Below are positions 29,233 to 37,362 of a DNA stretch of 64,000 nucleotides, in pieces. The stretch comes from Desulfopila inferna (GTDB lineage: Bacteria; Desulfobacterota; Desulfobulbia; Desulfobulbales; Desulfocapsaceae): positions 1-64,000 of the forward strand of contig NZ_JAFFQE010000005.1 in assembly GCF_016919005.1 (NCBI RefSeq). Reading direction: 5' to 3'. The translations under genes and the position numbers were made by a program. The notes beneath the pieces are model-generated. The model was not told the DNA's origin. It worked only from the letters and a program-made list of their open reading frames with translations, and made no database searches. Position 1 is the first letter of the stretch. The number at the start of each line of letters is the position of its first letter.

Positions 29233-29496
29233 TTGAAACTCTTCATAGGTAATCTCCCCTACGATATTACGGAGCCTGAAGTATCAGATCTCTTCAGCGA
29301 ATATGGCGAAGTCATTAATACCAATCTTATAACCGACCAATTCTCAGGGAGATCTAAAGGCTTTGCCTTCGTCGAAATGTCCTCTCGTGGTGAAGGTCAC
29401 AAAGCAATGGAGACGCTCAACCGGAGACAGTTCAAACACCGCGAGCTTGTCTGCAAGGAAGCTATTCCACAGAAAAAAGGGAAAAAACGACGTTAG
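29233..29496 (+). CDS. RRM-domain RNA-binding protein
   Basis: An 87-residue single RRM: RNP-2 is KLFIGNL at the N-terminus and RNP-1 is SKGFAFVEM, with a basic tail (QKKGKKRR). These small glycine-poor RNA-binding proteins occur in cyanobacteria and many Desulfobacterota and are often cold-induced. The start is TTG at 29233, because AAGGAG lies 9 nt upstream; a longer reading from TTG 29185 has no ribosome site. It precedes cspA and a DEAD-box helicase on the same strand. Confidence 0.9.
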   Translation: MKLFIGNLPYDITEPEVSDLFSEYGEVINTNLITDQFSGRSKGFAFVEMSSRGEGHKAMETLNRRQFKHRELVCKEAIPQKKGKKRR

Positions 29497-29731
29497 CCTG
29501 AAGTTAAGATATTTTAATGCCTGTACTGATCCAGCTCAGCTGGATCGGACACATATTGTCATATCAAAGGATATGACTACATTGTACGTGACATCACGTG
29601 CGACCATGCCGCAACCATCTTCAGCGATCTTTTTAGGGAGTCAGAGGGAAACGGCAGTAATAAAATGCCGGTATATTATTATCCGGCAATTGAACAACGG
29701 GGGTATCCCCGACAACACAGGAGTACCAGAA
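29497..29731 (+). promoter_or_regulatory. Long leader of the cspA gene
   Basis: The 235 bp before cspA contain several short inverted repeats: ATCCAGCTCAGCTGGAT (29529-29545), GTCATATC/GATATGAC (29558-29577) and an ACGTGA..TCACGT stem. ACTACATTGTACGTGA at 29576 resembles the right box of the 9-kb palindrome array. Long structured leaders are typical of cold-shock genes; no single known element is recognised. Confidence 0.5.
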
Positions 29732-29932
29732 ATGGCAGAAGGAACAGTAAAGTGGTTTAATGACGCAAAAGGTTTTGGTTTTATTGAGCAGGATGGAGGC
29801 CAGGATGTTTTTGTACATCATTCCGCTATTCAGGCAGATGGTTTTAAGTCCCTCGCAGAAGGCGAACGCGTTACCTTTGATGTCGTACAGGGCCAAAAAG
29901 GTCCGGCTGCTGAGAATGTAGTCAAAAAGTAA
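29732..29932 (+). CDS. Cold-shock protein, CspA family
   Basis: A 66-residue OB-fold nucleic-acid chaperone. [19 protein letters not shown] contains RNP-1 and DVFVHHSAI is RNP-2, followed by the usual [23 protein letters not shown]. The length is exactly typical. GGAG lies 10 nt before the ATG at 29732. A strong terminator follows, so it is probably transcribed alone or with the RRM gene. Confidence 0.97.
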   Translation: MAEGTVKWFNDAKGFGFIEQDGGQDVFVHHSAIQADGFKSLAEGERVTFDVVQGQKGPAAENVVKK

Positions 29933-29937
29933 GACAA

Positions 29938-29981
29938 TAAGAGACGGCGGCCGATAGGGTAATCGGTCGCCGTCTCTTTTT
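29938..29981 (+). terminator. Intrinsic terminator of cspA
   Basis: AAGAGACGGC-GGCCGAT pairs with ATCGGTC-GCCGTCTCTT around a short loop, ending in T5. It lies directly behind the cspA stop codon. Confidence 0.9.
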
Positions 29982-30363
29982 GAGTAGTGAATCTTCACTA
30001 CCGGATTGATTGGCAATATTTACCATCAATCTATTATCCATTGTTTTATCATCAATTAATCGAAAATATAAAGTTTAATATCTGCCGAATCTTTGGGAAC
30101 AACGTTTCAGGCAAGTTCAATCGGTCGTCAACAGATCTTGCAAATTCTTCAAAAACCGGTTAGATATTCTTATCTTTTTGTATTTGCCTCCAGAGTACCC
30201 TTCTTCCACTTGATCGCGCATACTTAGCAGAACATGAAAGATCGGCTCGGACACATTTGCGTGATTCCTATCATTCATGATATCTGGATATCCAACAATT
30301 CGCTAGAGAAGTAGTCTTTTCTTCCCTCGTGGTAAATCACCCTCAATTCAGTACACATTTATA
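29982..30363. other. Leader/promoter region of the DEAD-box helicase
   Basis: About 380 bp without a gene. The helicase ATG has no good ribosome site, and long leaders are usual for csdA/deaD genes, so part of this is probably transcribed. No defined motif recognised. Confidence 0.4.
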
Positions 30364-32166
30364 ATGATCAACGAAAATAACTCTCATTCGATACAGGGCT
30401 TTGATTGCCTCGGGCTTGACAAACTTCTCTTGCAGGCTCTTGATAAAAGCGGCTATACAACACCTACCCCTATTCAGTCTGAACTAATACCGCACCTTCT
30501 TGCGGGTTGTGATGTGATTGGACAGGCTCAGACGGGAACCGGCAAAACAGCTGCCTTTGCCCTGCCTTTGCTCAACAATCTCATACTCGGCAAGAAAGCA
30601 AAAGCCCAGGTCCTTGTCCTGGCCCCGACCCGTGAACTGGCTATACAGGTGAGCCAATCATTTGAAAAATACGGCAAGGCATTGCCCGGTCTTAAGGTAG
30701 TGCCCCTCTATGGTGGACAGGAATACTCCAGCCAACTGCGTCACCTCAAAAATGGTGTGCATGTCATTGTCGGCACTCCCGGCCGGGTCATGGATCACAT
30801 TCGGCGCGGCAGCCTTGTACTCAGCACTATTACCAGTTTTGTTCTCGACGAAGCTGACGAGATGTTGAAAATGGGTTTTCTCGAAGATGTGGAGTGGATT
30901 CTTGAACAATTGCCTGTCGAGAAGAATATAGCTCTTTTCTCAGCAACAATGCCCGGCAGCATACGCCGCATTGCCAAAACCCATCTCCATAACCCCGTTG
31001 AAATTACCGCACGGAAAAACACCGTCTCTGCTCCCCGGATTCGCCAGCAATACGTAATCACAAATGGCCAGAGAGCTAAAAATATAGCTATTGAGAGGAT
31101 CCTCGAAGCGGAACAGTTTGACGGCATGCTGATTTTTGTACGCACTAAAGTGAACACCGTCGAACTGGCCGAACGTCTCGCCTCTCTTGGATACAGTTGT
31201 GGTCCTCTTAATGGTGACATTCCCCAGAACCAGCGTCTGCGCATGGTGGATCAGCTCAAATCAGGCAAACTCGATATTGTCATAGCCACCGATGTTGCCG
31301 CGCGCGGGCTCGATGTCGAAAGGATCAGCCACGTCATCAATTACGATGTTCCTTTTGACAGTGAAGCATACACCCATCGCATCGGCCGTACCGGGCGGGC
31401 GGGCAGAAGCGGTAATGCCATACTTTTCCTGCACCCCAGAGAGAAAAGGATGCTGCCTTCAATGGAGCGAGAAACCGGGGGCAAGATTTCGCAGATGACT
31501 CTGCCGACAATCTCCGATATTAATGCCCGCAGAATTGAATCATTCAAGGATTCATTAACGGCTTCGCTGAAGGGGGATTGCTCATTTTTCAATGAATTGA
31601 TCGAGAAATATTGCCTGGACACTGATATTCCCCCACATCAGGTAGCCGCTGCCCTTGCCAAGATGATGCATGAGAAGACACCATTACTATTGCAGGAACA
31701 GCCTGATCCGAAACCCTCAAAAGTGAGCATAAAACAAGGCAAGGAAGGATCCACACGAAAAAAAGAAATCCGCCGCAACCCCAAAGATACACAACCAGAA
31801 TCCGGGATGGAAAGGTATCGTATTGAGCTCGGTGAGACCCATGGTGTCAAGCCCGGAAATATTGTAGGTGCCATCGCTAATGAGGCGGATATCGACAGCC
31901 GGCATATCGGTCGCATTTCGATTTTTGACAACTACAGCACTGTCGATTTACCCTATGGCATGCCGCTGGATATACTCAGGGTGTTGCAAAAAACGCGCAT
32001 CTTTGACAAAACGATGCATATCCACAAGGAAACTATCACTCTGCCGGATCAGGACCAGGGAGAAAATAGAAATAAAAAGAAAAAACCAAAAAAAACATCT
32101 GCCACCGGAAAACGTAATAAGGGCGGTACCTTCCATCGCTCTCCGCAAAAATCCATGGCTGGATGA
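30364..32166 (+). CDS. deaD: DEAD-box ATP-dependent RNA helicase
   Basis: A 600-residue helicase of the DeaD/CsdA group. Motifs in order: Q-motif (TPIQSELIPHLL), I (AQTGTGKT), Ia (PTRELAIQ), II (DEAD in VLDEADEM), III (SAT), then IV (IFVRT), V (IATDVAARGLDV) and VI (HRIGRTGRAGRSG). Residues 475-550 form the DbpA-type RNA-binding domain (YRIELGETHGVKPGNIVGAIANE). A lysine-rich tail of about 40 residues follows. Role: unwinding mRNA and rRNA, especially in the cold. It forms a group with the RRM and CspA genes. Confidence 0.95.
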   Translation: MINENNSHSIQGFDCLGLDKLLLQALDKSGYTTPTPIQSELIPHLLAGCDVIGQAQTGTGKTAAFALPLLNNLILGKKAKAQVLVLAPTRELAIQVSQSFEKYGKALPGLKVVPLYGGQEYSSQLRHLKNGVHVIVGTPGRVMDHIRRGSLVLSTITSFVLDEADEMLKMGFLEDVEWILEQLPVEKNIALFSATMPGSIRRIAKTHLHNPVEITARKNTVSAPRIRQQYVITNGQRAKNIAIERILEAEQFDGMLIFVRTKVNTVELAERLASLGYSCGPLNGDIPQNQRLRMVDQLKSGKLDIVIATDVAARGLDVERISHVINYDVPFDSEAYTHRIGRTGRAGRSGNAILFLHPREKRMLPSMERETGGKISQMTLPTISDINARRIESFKDSLTASLKGDCSFFNELIEKYCLDTDIPPHQVAAALAKMMHEKTPLLLQEQPDPKPSKVSIKQGKEGSTRKKEIRRNPKDTQPESGMERYRIELGETHGVKPGNIVGAIANEADIDSRHIGRISIFDNYSTVDLPYGMPLDILRVLQKTRIFDKTMHIHKETITLPDQDQGENRNKKKKPKKTSATGKRNKGGTFHRSPQKSMAG

Positions 32167-32565
32167 ACAGATCCTTCGTTCTTCTGAATAACAGCTCTGA
32201 CACATTTTTTTAATTCTCTCCAAAGCAGAGCTGCCCCCTCCGGTTTATCAGGAGAAGCTGAATTTCCTTCCGCTTCTCTTGATCTTGTCACGATGATGCA
32301 TAACTATTGTAATAGTTTAGTCTGCGCCGATATATTTTTATTTCAATCAGCAGACAGTCAATTCGAGATAACTCTTTTGACGGCATTACCCTAAATTGAT
32401 CCATATCATCCTCAAAGCAGTCGCAATCTGCATAGAATCTAAATGAGTGTAGATCGGGCCGTCTCCATCATCACTCGAGGATTCGAGTGAAACATTTAGG
32501 GTTTTCAGTATCGATATTTTCAACTAACTCAAAATTCCCGCTGATGATCTCAAGGAGAAGTGACT
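32167..32565. other. Intergenic region with a palindrome
   Basis: No gene seen in 399 bp. A perfect 8-bp stem with a 4-nt loop (TCACTCGA 32471-32478, TCGAGTGA 32483-32490) lies about 75 bp before the redoxin start and may be an operator. GAGAAGC/GCTTCTC (about 32251-32280) could end the helicase transcript. Confidence 0.4.
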
Positions 32566-33144
32566 ATGACGCTGACACCATCAACCATGTTAGAGCTTGG
32601 AAAAACAGCTCCGGAATTCAGTCTGCCTTCAGCGGACGGATTTCAGTTCATTCTTGCGGAACGGCATCTGGACAAAGGCCTTCTTGTCATTTTCATGTGT
32701 AACCATTGTCCCTATGTTATCCATATCCGCGAAGAACTGGTTTTTAAAATCAGGCAATACCAGGTGCAGGGAATAGAAGTTGTAGCCATCAACAGCAATG
32801 ATTTCACCCAATTTCCTGATGATAATCCTGAAAGGATGTTGCAAACCGCGCAGGCTTTCGAATTTTCATTTCCTTATCTTGTAGATGAAGACCAGCAGGT
32901 TGCCAAAGCATATCGTGCTGCCTGCACTCCCGATTTTTTTCTTTTTGATGCCGACAGAAGACTTGTCTATCGTGGCCAGTTTGATGGAGCCAGACCCGGA
33001 AACAGCATCCCCGTAACCGGGGAGGACCTCACCAACGCCGTTTCATCACTGATAGCAGATGAACCTGTGAGTGCCGAACAAAAACCCAGCATGGGATGCA
33101 ACATCAAATGGAAAGAAGGTAATGCCCCGGATTATTTTGCCTAG
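32566..33144 (+). CDS. Thioredoxin-fold (AhpC/TSA-type) redoxin with CNHC motif
   Basis: A 192-residue cytoplasmic redoxin: PEFSLPSADGFQF opening, then FMCNHCPYVIHIREEL with the CxxC active site, INSNDFTQFPDDNPERM, and ACTPDFFLFDADRRLVYRGQFD with the conserved cis-Pro. This fits the redoxin/thioredoxin-like group that carries CNHCPY. Near the C-terminus GCNIKWK is also conserved. A role in thiol redox control is inferred; substrate unknown. ATG at 32566 is preferred over GTG at 32560 because AAGGAG lies 8 nt upstream. Confidence 0.88.
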   Translation: MTLTPSTMLELGKTAPEFSLPSADGFQFILAERHLDKGLLVIFMCNHCPYVIHIREELVFKIRQYQVQGIEVVAINSNDFTQFPDDNPERMLQTAQAFEFSFPYLVDEDQQVAKAYRAACTPDFFLFDADRRLVYRGQFDGARPGNSIPVTGEDLTNAVSSLIADEPVSAEQKPSMGCNIKWKEGNAPDYFA

Positions 33145-33186
33145 CAGGTGTGGTTTTCCAATTAAATAGAGGAGAATCTCAACGGC

Positions 33187-33380
33187 AGTTGTAGCCTTTC
33201 GACCATCAACGATGGATAATCCTGTAATAAGCCCGTCGAAAGTGTCGAAATGGGCTCTGGAAGAAGCATCTGAAACGGTGACTCTGTATACATGGATGCG
33301 AGACCGTTTCAGATGTGCAACAACCCGGGTAGGATTTTCCGAGTCCATCGACGAAGTGAATGGCGAGAAAGCACAACGCA
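33187..33380. repeat. Long imperfect inverted repeat
   Basis: A perfect 13-bp core, CATCTGAAACGGT (33267-33279) with ACCGTTTCAGATG (33303-33315), lies inside weaker arms: GTTGTAG..CTTTCGACCATCA and CGATGGA..ATCCT on the left match reversed stretches near 33330-33380. The whole could fold as one large hairpin. It is either a decayed palindromic mobile element or a structured transcript behind the redoxin gene. No terminal duplication is clear. Confidence 0.5.
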
Positions 33381-33449
33381 GATCAACGCACCTCAACGCA
33401 TGAACTGCGTACGGCGGATTGACAATTCAGTTTGAAAAAAAACAGAGGA

Positions 33450-33632
33450 TCATAAGAACTTTAACAGGAGGGAAATCCATTTGCGCAGCAATACTAACAG
33501 AATATTTTCTTTATTGAGCAGGAACCCGTCCCGGAATGTCGATCCCTGCAAATATTGCGATTGGGGCAAGACTAATTTTGTTTTCCCGGTATCATTGAGA
33601 TAAAGAATCTGTTCAACCTGCCATCTTTTCAT
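33450..33632 (-). CDS. Possible small protein
   Basis: A 60-residue frame beginning MKRWQVEQILYLND with a strong AAGGGGGG ribosome site 7 nt before the ATG and a hydrophobic C-terminal segment (ENILLVLLRKWISLLLKFL). No family recognised. It stands alone in a 745-bp gap between the redoxin and bpt genes, otherwise occupied by an inverted repeat and AT-rich DNA. Could be spurious. Confidence 0.3.
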   Translation of the reverse strand: MKRWQVEQILYLNDTGKTKLVLPQSQYLQGSTFRDGFLLNKENILLVLLRKWISLLLKFL

Positions 33633-33889
33633 AAACCCCCCTTTACGATGATTTTGTGAGAGGCTATAGCTTAAAGCAGCCTGCATTTTCTACCATAATA
33701 ACACATTAAAAGATTACAAGTCAAACCGTACAACACCACATATAAAAAATCATTAACGTCATCATACCATATGAAGCATATCTTTCCTCATACACGAAAC
33801 TATATCTTTTTTGTACAGGACCAGAAGATAAGGACAAGTAGGCAGGAAGGTATCAACAGAAAGCAGGCAGGGAATTCGGCCACGCCGGG

Positions 33890-34627
33890 TCAGTTATGCT
33901 CGACCCAGCGGGTATTGTCATAGAGAAAATGTGGATGAAATCTCGTTTTGTAATTCATTGATGATATCTGATCGATATTATAGCCGAGATATAAATAGTC
34001 GATACCCTTGTTGAGACAGAAGTTGATCATGGTGAGTATGTTGAAAATACCAGGGCTGCGACCTGCTTCCGATTCATCGAAGAAGAAATAGACGGCATTG
34101 AGCCAGTTGCTGCCGATATCAACAATCCCGTTGCCTATCAGCTTGCCTTCAACCCTATACCTGATTTCAAAGGTTGAGGTTATTTTGTTCAGAAAAAACC
34201 CGGAGTAGTAAGCTTCTGCAGTGTTTCCTTCGTGAGGATAGCGGCGGGAGAGGAAGTCTTCGCAGAGTTCCAGTTTTTCCGCGGTTGGACGAATCAATGC
34301 TATACTTATATCCACATCCTTATTCCTGCGCCAGATCCGTTTTTGATTTCTGTTCGGTTTAAACAATTTTGGATGGAGCCGTATTGGAACACATGCGTTG
34401 CAGTTTCTGCAGTGCATCGCATAAAGAGAATTGCCGTTTCTTCTGTAACCGGCGGCGAGGAACAGTTCCATCATTCTGTCGGAAAGAGGACCGAACAACC
34501 CCTGATAAAAGGTTGCCGGATACGGCAGATAATATGGACAACTTACCGTTACGTCGAGAAAATACTTGTCGACCTTTTTTTGTAGTGCGGAAAATTCCCG
34601 ATTACATTCCTGATCATACTTTGCCAT
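33890..34627 (-). CDS. bpt: Aspartate/glutamate leucyltransferase
   Basis: A 245-residue aminoacyl-tRNA-protein transferase of the Bpt/Ate1 family. It transfers leucine from Leu-tRNA to N-terminal Asp or Glu, marking proteins for ClpS/ClpAP. Seen: CPYYLPYPATF, GYRRNGNSLYAMHCRNCNACVPIRL with the CxxC pair, and the GNAT-like C-terminal half (YLYLGYNIDQISSMNYKTRFHPH). The length is typical. No clpS or clpA neighbour is present. Confidence 0.93.
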   Translation of the reverse strand: MAKYDQECNREFSALQKKVDKYFLDVTVSCPYYLPYPATFYQGLFGPLSDRMMELFLAAGYRRNGNSLYAMHCRNCNACVPIRLHPKLFKPNRNQKRIWRRNKDVDISIALIRPTAEKLELCEDFLSRRYPHEGNTAEAYYSGFFLNKITSTFEIRYRVEGKLIGNGIVDIGSNWLNAVYFFFDESEAGRSPGIFNILTMINFCLNKGIDYLYLGYNIDQISSMNYKTRFHPHFLYDNTRWVEHN

Positions 34628-34696
34628 TTTTGCTACCGATATGAAGCTGCAACTCTTGCTGGGGTCTGTATAAGGTTTATTAGAAATACAATATTT

Positions 34697-36049
34697 CTAG
34701 ACCAACCCTTGGTCAAGCATCGCATTTACTACATTAACAAATCCGGCAATATTTGCTCCGGCTACATAATTTCCCTTGACACCGTAATTATCTCCTGCCT
34801 GCAAACAGGTTGTGTGAATAGCTTTCATTATAATCTTCAGCCGGTTGTCGACCTCGTCCCTGGGCCAGGACAACCGCATCGAATTCTGCGACATCTCAAG
34901 CCCGGAAACCGCTACACCGCCGGCATTTGCAGCCTTCCCAGGCCCATAAAGCAGTCTGTTGTCCAGGAAGATATCCACAGCATCTGAAGTGGACGGCATA
35001 TTCGCTCCCTCACTGATCAGGCGGACACCATTAGCCACCAGATGGGAGGCATCTTTGCCATTAATTTCATTTTCGGTCGCACAGGGGAAGGCGCAGTCCG
35101 CCTTGTGATTCCATAGCGGGTTGTAGCTTCGACCGGATTCGACCGGCACGTACACAGCATCTTTGTATTTTTCGGCATACTCACTTATTCTGCCGCGCCT
35201 GATGTTTTTTAATAATTTGACAAAGTCAAGCTTCTCACTGTCCAGTCCGGCCTCATCATAAATATACCCCGAGGAATCGGAGAGGGTAACGACCTTACCG
35301 CCAAGCTCGAGTATCTTCTCAGTGGTAAACTGCGCGACATTGCCGGAACCGGAGACGAGGCAGACTTTTCCATAAAAGGTTTCACCATTCTCGGCAAGCA
35401 TTTCCGCAGCAAAATAGACATTGCCGTAACCAGTCGCTTCAGGTCTGATTAGACTGCCTCCCCAGGCCAGGCTTTTACCGGTGAGCACACCGGTGAATTC
35501 ATTTCTCAATCTTTTGTACATCCCGAAAAGATACCCTATTTCCCTGGCTCCCACACCGATATCGCCGGCCGGCACATCGGTGTTAGGACCGATATGCCTG
35601 AACAATTCCGCCATAAAAGACTGACAGAAACGCATCACTTCGTTATCAGACTTACCCTTAGGATCAAAGTCGGATCCGCCCTTGCCGCCTCCCATGTTTA
35701 ATGTTGTCAGTGAGTTTTTAAAAACCTGCTCGAAGGCGAGAAATTTCATGATCCCCAAATTGACAGAGGGATGAAATCGCAGCCCGCCCTTGTAGGGTCC
35801 AAGAGCGCTGTTCATTTCGATACGAAAGCCACGATTGACATGGATCTGGCCCCGATCATCCATCCATGGAACCCGGAAAAGAATAACTCTCTCCGGTTCG
35901 GTGATGCGCTGCAGAATCGCCTGCTGTCTATACTCTATATTTCTATCCAGGACAGGCTTTACTGTCTCAATAACCTCTTCAACGGCCTGATGAAACTCAC
36001 GCTGTTCAGGATCTTTTTCAACAATTCGGCTCATGACCTGATCGTCCAT
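34697..36049 (-). CDS. gdhA: NADP-type glutamate dehydrogenase
   Basis: A 450-residue enzyme making glutamate from 2-oxoglutarate and ammonium. The substrate domain contains PYKGGLRFHPSVNLG and GGGKGGSDFDPKGKSD (catalytic Lys), with PAGDIGVGAREIGYLFG; the nucleotide domain contains VSGSGNVAQFTTEKI, and SEGANMPSTSDAV lies near the end. Length and sequence fit the hexameric GdhA of proteobacteria, normally NADPH-dependent; cofactor choice is inferred from the family. Monocistronic. Confidence 0.96.
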   Translation of the reverse strand: MDDQVMSRIVEKDPEQREFHQAVEEVIETVKPVLDRNIEYRQQAILQRITEPERVILFRVPWMDDRGQIHVNRGFRIEMNSALGPYKGGLRFHPSVNLGIMKFLAFEQVFKNSLTTLNMGGGKGGSDFDPKGKSDNEVMRFCQSFMAELFRHIGPNTDVPAGDIGVGAREIGYLFGMYKRLRNEFTGVLTGKSLAWGGSLIRPEATGYGNVYFAAEMLAENGETFYGKVCLVSGSGNVAQFTTEKILELGGKVVTLSDSSGYIYDEAGLDSEKLDFVKLLKNIRRGRISEYAEKYKDAVYVPVESGRSYNPLWNHKADCAFPCATENEINGKDASHLVANGVRLISEGANMPSTSDAVDIFLDNRLLYGPGKAANAGGVAVSGLEMSQNSMRLSWPRDEVDNRLKIIMKAIHTTCLQAGDNYGVKGNYVAGANIAGFVNVVNAMLDQGLV

Positions 36050-36505
36050 TGCTCACTCCTTCTATCTTGACTAAACATGATGGGTTTGTTATTACGATTT
36101 TCACCTCATTGTCATTCTTGAATCGCTCGCTCCGCTTTAATTTTCCAGTCAGAGCAAAGTATACAACAGATCCGGGTGAATACACAAATAATCCATTCCT
36201 TATGAAGACGCCCCCTCTCTCTCCTGAAAATAAATAGTTGATACATCCATGTCACTTTGTGGTATAACTATGCAACTTTGATACCCTCTAAAGGCGTTTA
36301 GTATAGATGGTCTTGTAAAAAGCTCGATCTACGTCGTTGTAGACCTGAAACGGCAATTCACCGTCCTAGTTTATCGAGTTCAGCCGAAGCTGCGCTTCGT
36401 GAAGTCCATCTCTGCAACATTCAATAATATTTTACAGGATCGTCAAGCAGGATAAAGCAGAAAATATTTTATCTCACCCCATTTAACCTTTTGAGCACTC
36501 GATTT
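36050..36505. other. Intergenic region containing a repeat element
   Basis: Spacer between divergent gdhA and the XRE-type gene. Its right half is filled by the repeat at 36306-36444. The remainder, near gdhA, should hold the gdhA promoter; no gene seen. Confidence 0.4.
36306..36444. repeat. MITE-like repeat element
   Basis: Ends GATGGTCTTGTAAAA (36306-36320) and TTTTACAGGATCGTC (36430-36444) are inverted repeats with 12 of 15 matches. Two parts recur: AAAAGCTCGATCTAC (36318-36332) has an inverse copy at 22686-22700, and the right end recurs as TTTTACGAGATCGTC at 37350-37364, reaching the asd stop codon. No transposase is encoded. A non-autonomous or decayed element is the simplest reading. 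Confidence 0.5.
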
Positions 36506-36904
36506 ATGGATAGCAAGCAATTTACCCAAATACGAAAGAAACTCCACAAGACCCAGAAAGAACTGGCACAGCTGATGGGCACCTCTCTGAAAGCCGTCTG
36601 CTCCTATGAGCAAGGCTGGCGCTCAATTCCTACTCATGTTGAGAGACAACTTTACTTTCTGCTCTTCAGAAAAGCAGATGCAGAAAATATTCAGAAAAAC
36701 TGCTGGGATATACTTAATTGTCCGGAAGAAAGAAAGATCCGCTGTCCAGCCTGGGAATTCAGGTCAGGAAAATTCTGCTGGTTTATAAATGGTACAATCT
36801 GCGCCTGCCGATCTCAGCAGAACTGGAAGAAAAAAATTGAGATATGTCATGAATGTGAGGTTATGAAACATGTGCTCTCAGAATGTTTCGGCAAAAATCA
36901 ATGA
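36506..36904 (+). CDS. XRE-type HTH protein with Cys-rich two-CW-like domain
   Basis: A 132-residue protein. The first 55 residues form a Cro/C1 HTH (FTQIRKKLHKTQKELAQLM then TSLKAVCSYEQG). The C-terminal half has eight cysteines in the layout CWDILNCPE...RCPAW...CWFINGTICAC...CHEC, which resembles the two-CW metal-binding domain, so it could be a metal- or redox-sensing regulator. ATG at 36506 is chosen over an upstream TTG at 36491; neither has a clear ribosome site. It is flanked on both sides by repeat elements, a hint of mobility. Targets unknown. Confidence 0.75.
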   Translation: MDSKQFTQIRKKLHKTQKELAQLMGTSLKAVCSYEQGWRSIPTHVERQLYFLLFRKADAENIQKNCWDILNCPEERKIRCPAWEFRSGKFCWFINGTICACRSQQNWKKKIEICHECEVMKHVLSECFGKNQ

Positions 36905-37362
36905 TCCGCTGGTGCAATCTGACTTTAATGAGCAACAATTCTTTTCAGCTTTGTTGCTCTTTAGCCTTCCGGATCCTCTTGAGCCCATTTTGTACAATCT
37001 CAAACCTGATACTTTCTAGAGCGCAATACCGGCAATTGCGTGATCGGAAAACATCATTACAGCTGACTAGGAGTGTGTCGGAGAATTGCAATTTTTCCTC
37101 AGATTAAGGCGTTTTTAGGAAATCAAGCACAGCCATATACTTAATATCGGAGTCTGCGCTTACCTGTGAGCATTGATTTTCTGAAAACAACGCCAAGATG
37201 GGCCGGCAAGCGAAGACTCCGAGAAGTGCTATCTCCGACAGGCTCCTAGAGTATTTGCCAATAATCACCTGCTGGCATAAAGACAATAGAGATTGTCCCC
37301 CAAGCTGATCCTGTTCGCGTTCATACAAGAATTACATGGTTCAAAGATATTTTACGAGATCG
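36905..37362. other. Gene-free region holding the 183-bp element
   Basis: Between the XRE-type gene and asd. Apart from the palindromic element and the repeat end at 37350-37364 I see nothing coding. Confidence 0.4.
37067..37249. repeat. 183-bp palindromic MITE-like element
   Basis: Terminal inverted repeats of 18 nt: CTAGGAGTGTGTCGGAGA (37067-37084) and TCTCCGACAGGCTCCTAG (37232-37249), two mismatches. Inner inverted pairs also match: GGCGTTTTTAGGAAATCAA against the reverse of TTGATTTTCTGAAAACAACGCC, and CGGAGTCTGCGCTT (37148-) against AAGCGAAGACTCCG (37208-). CTAG at both ends may be the target duplication. No coding capacity. Probably mobilised by an IS transposase elsewhere. Confidence 0.65.

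Noticed and set aside
33046-33396. 116-residue minus-strand frame
   Set aside because: It runs through the large inverted repeat and into the redoxin gene; no start signal.
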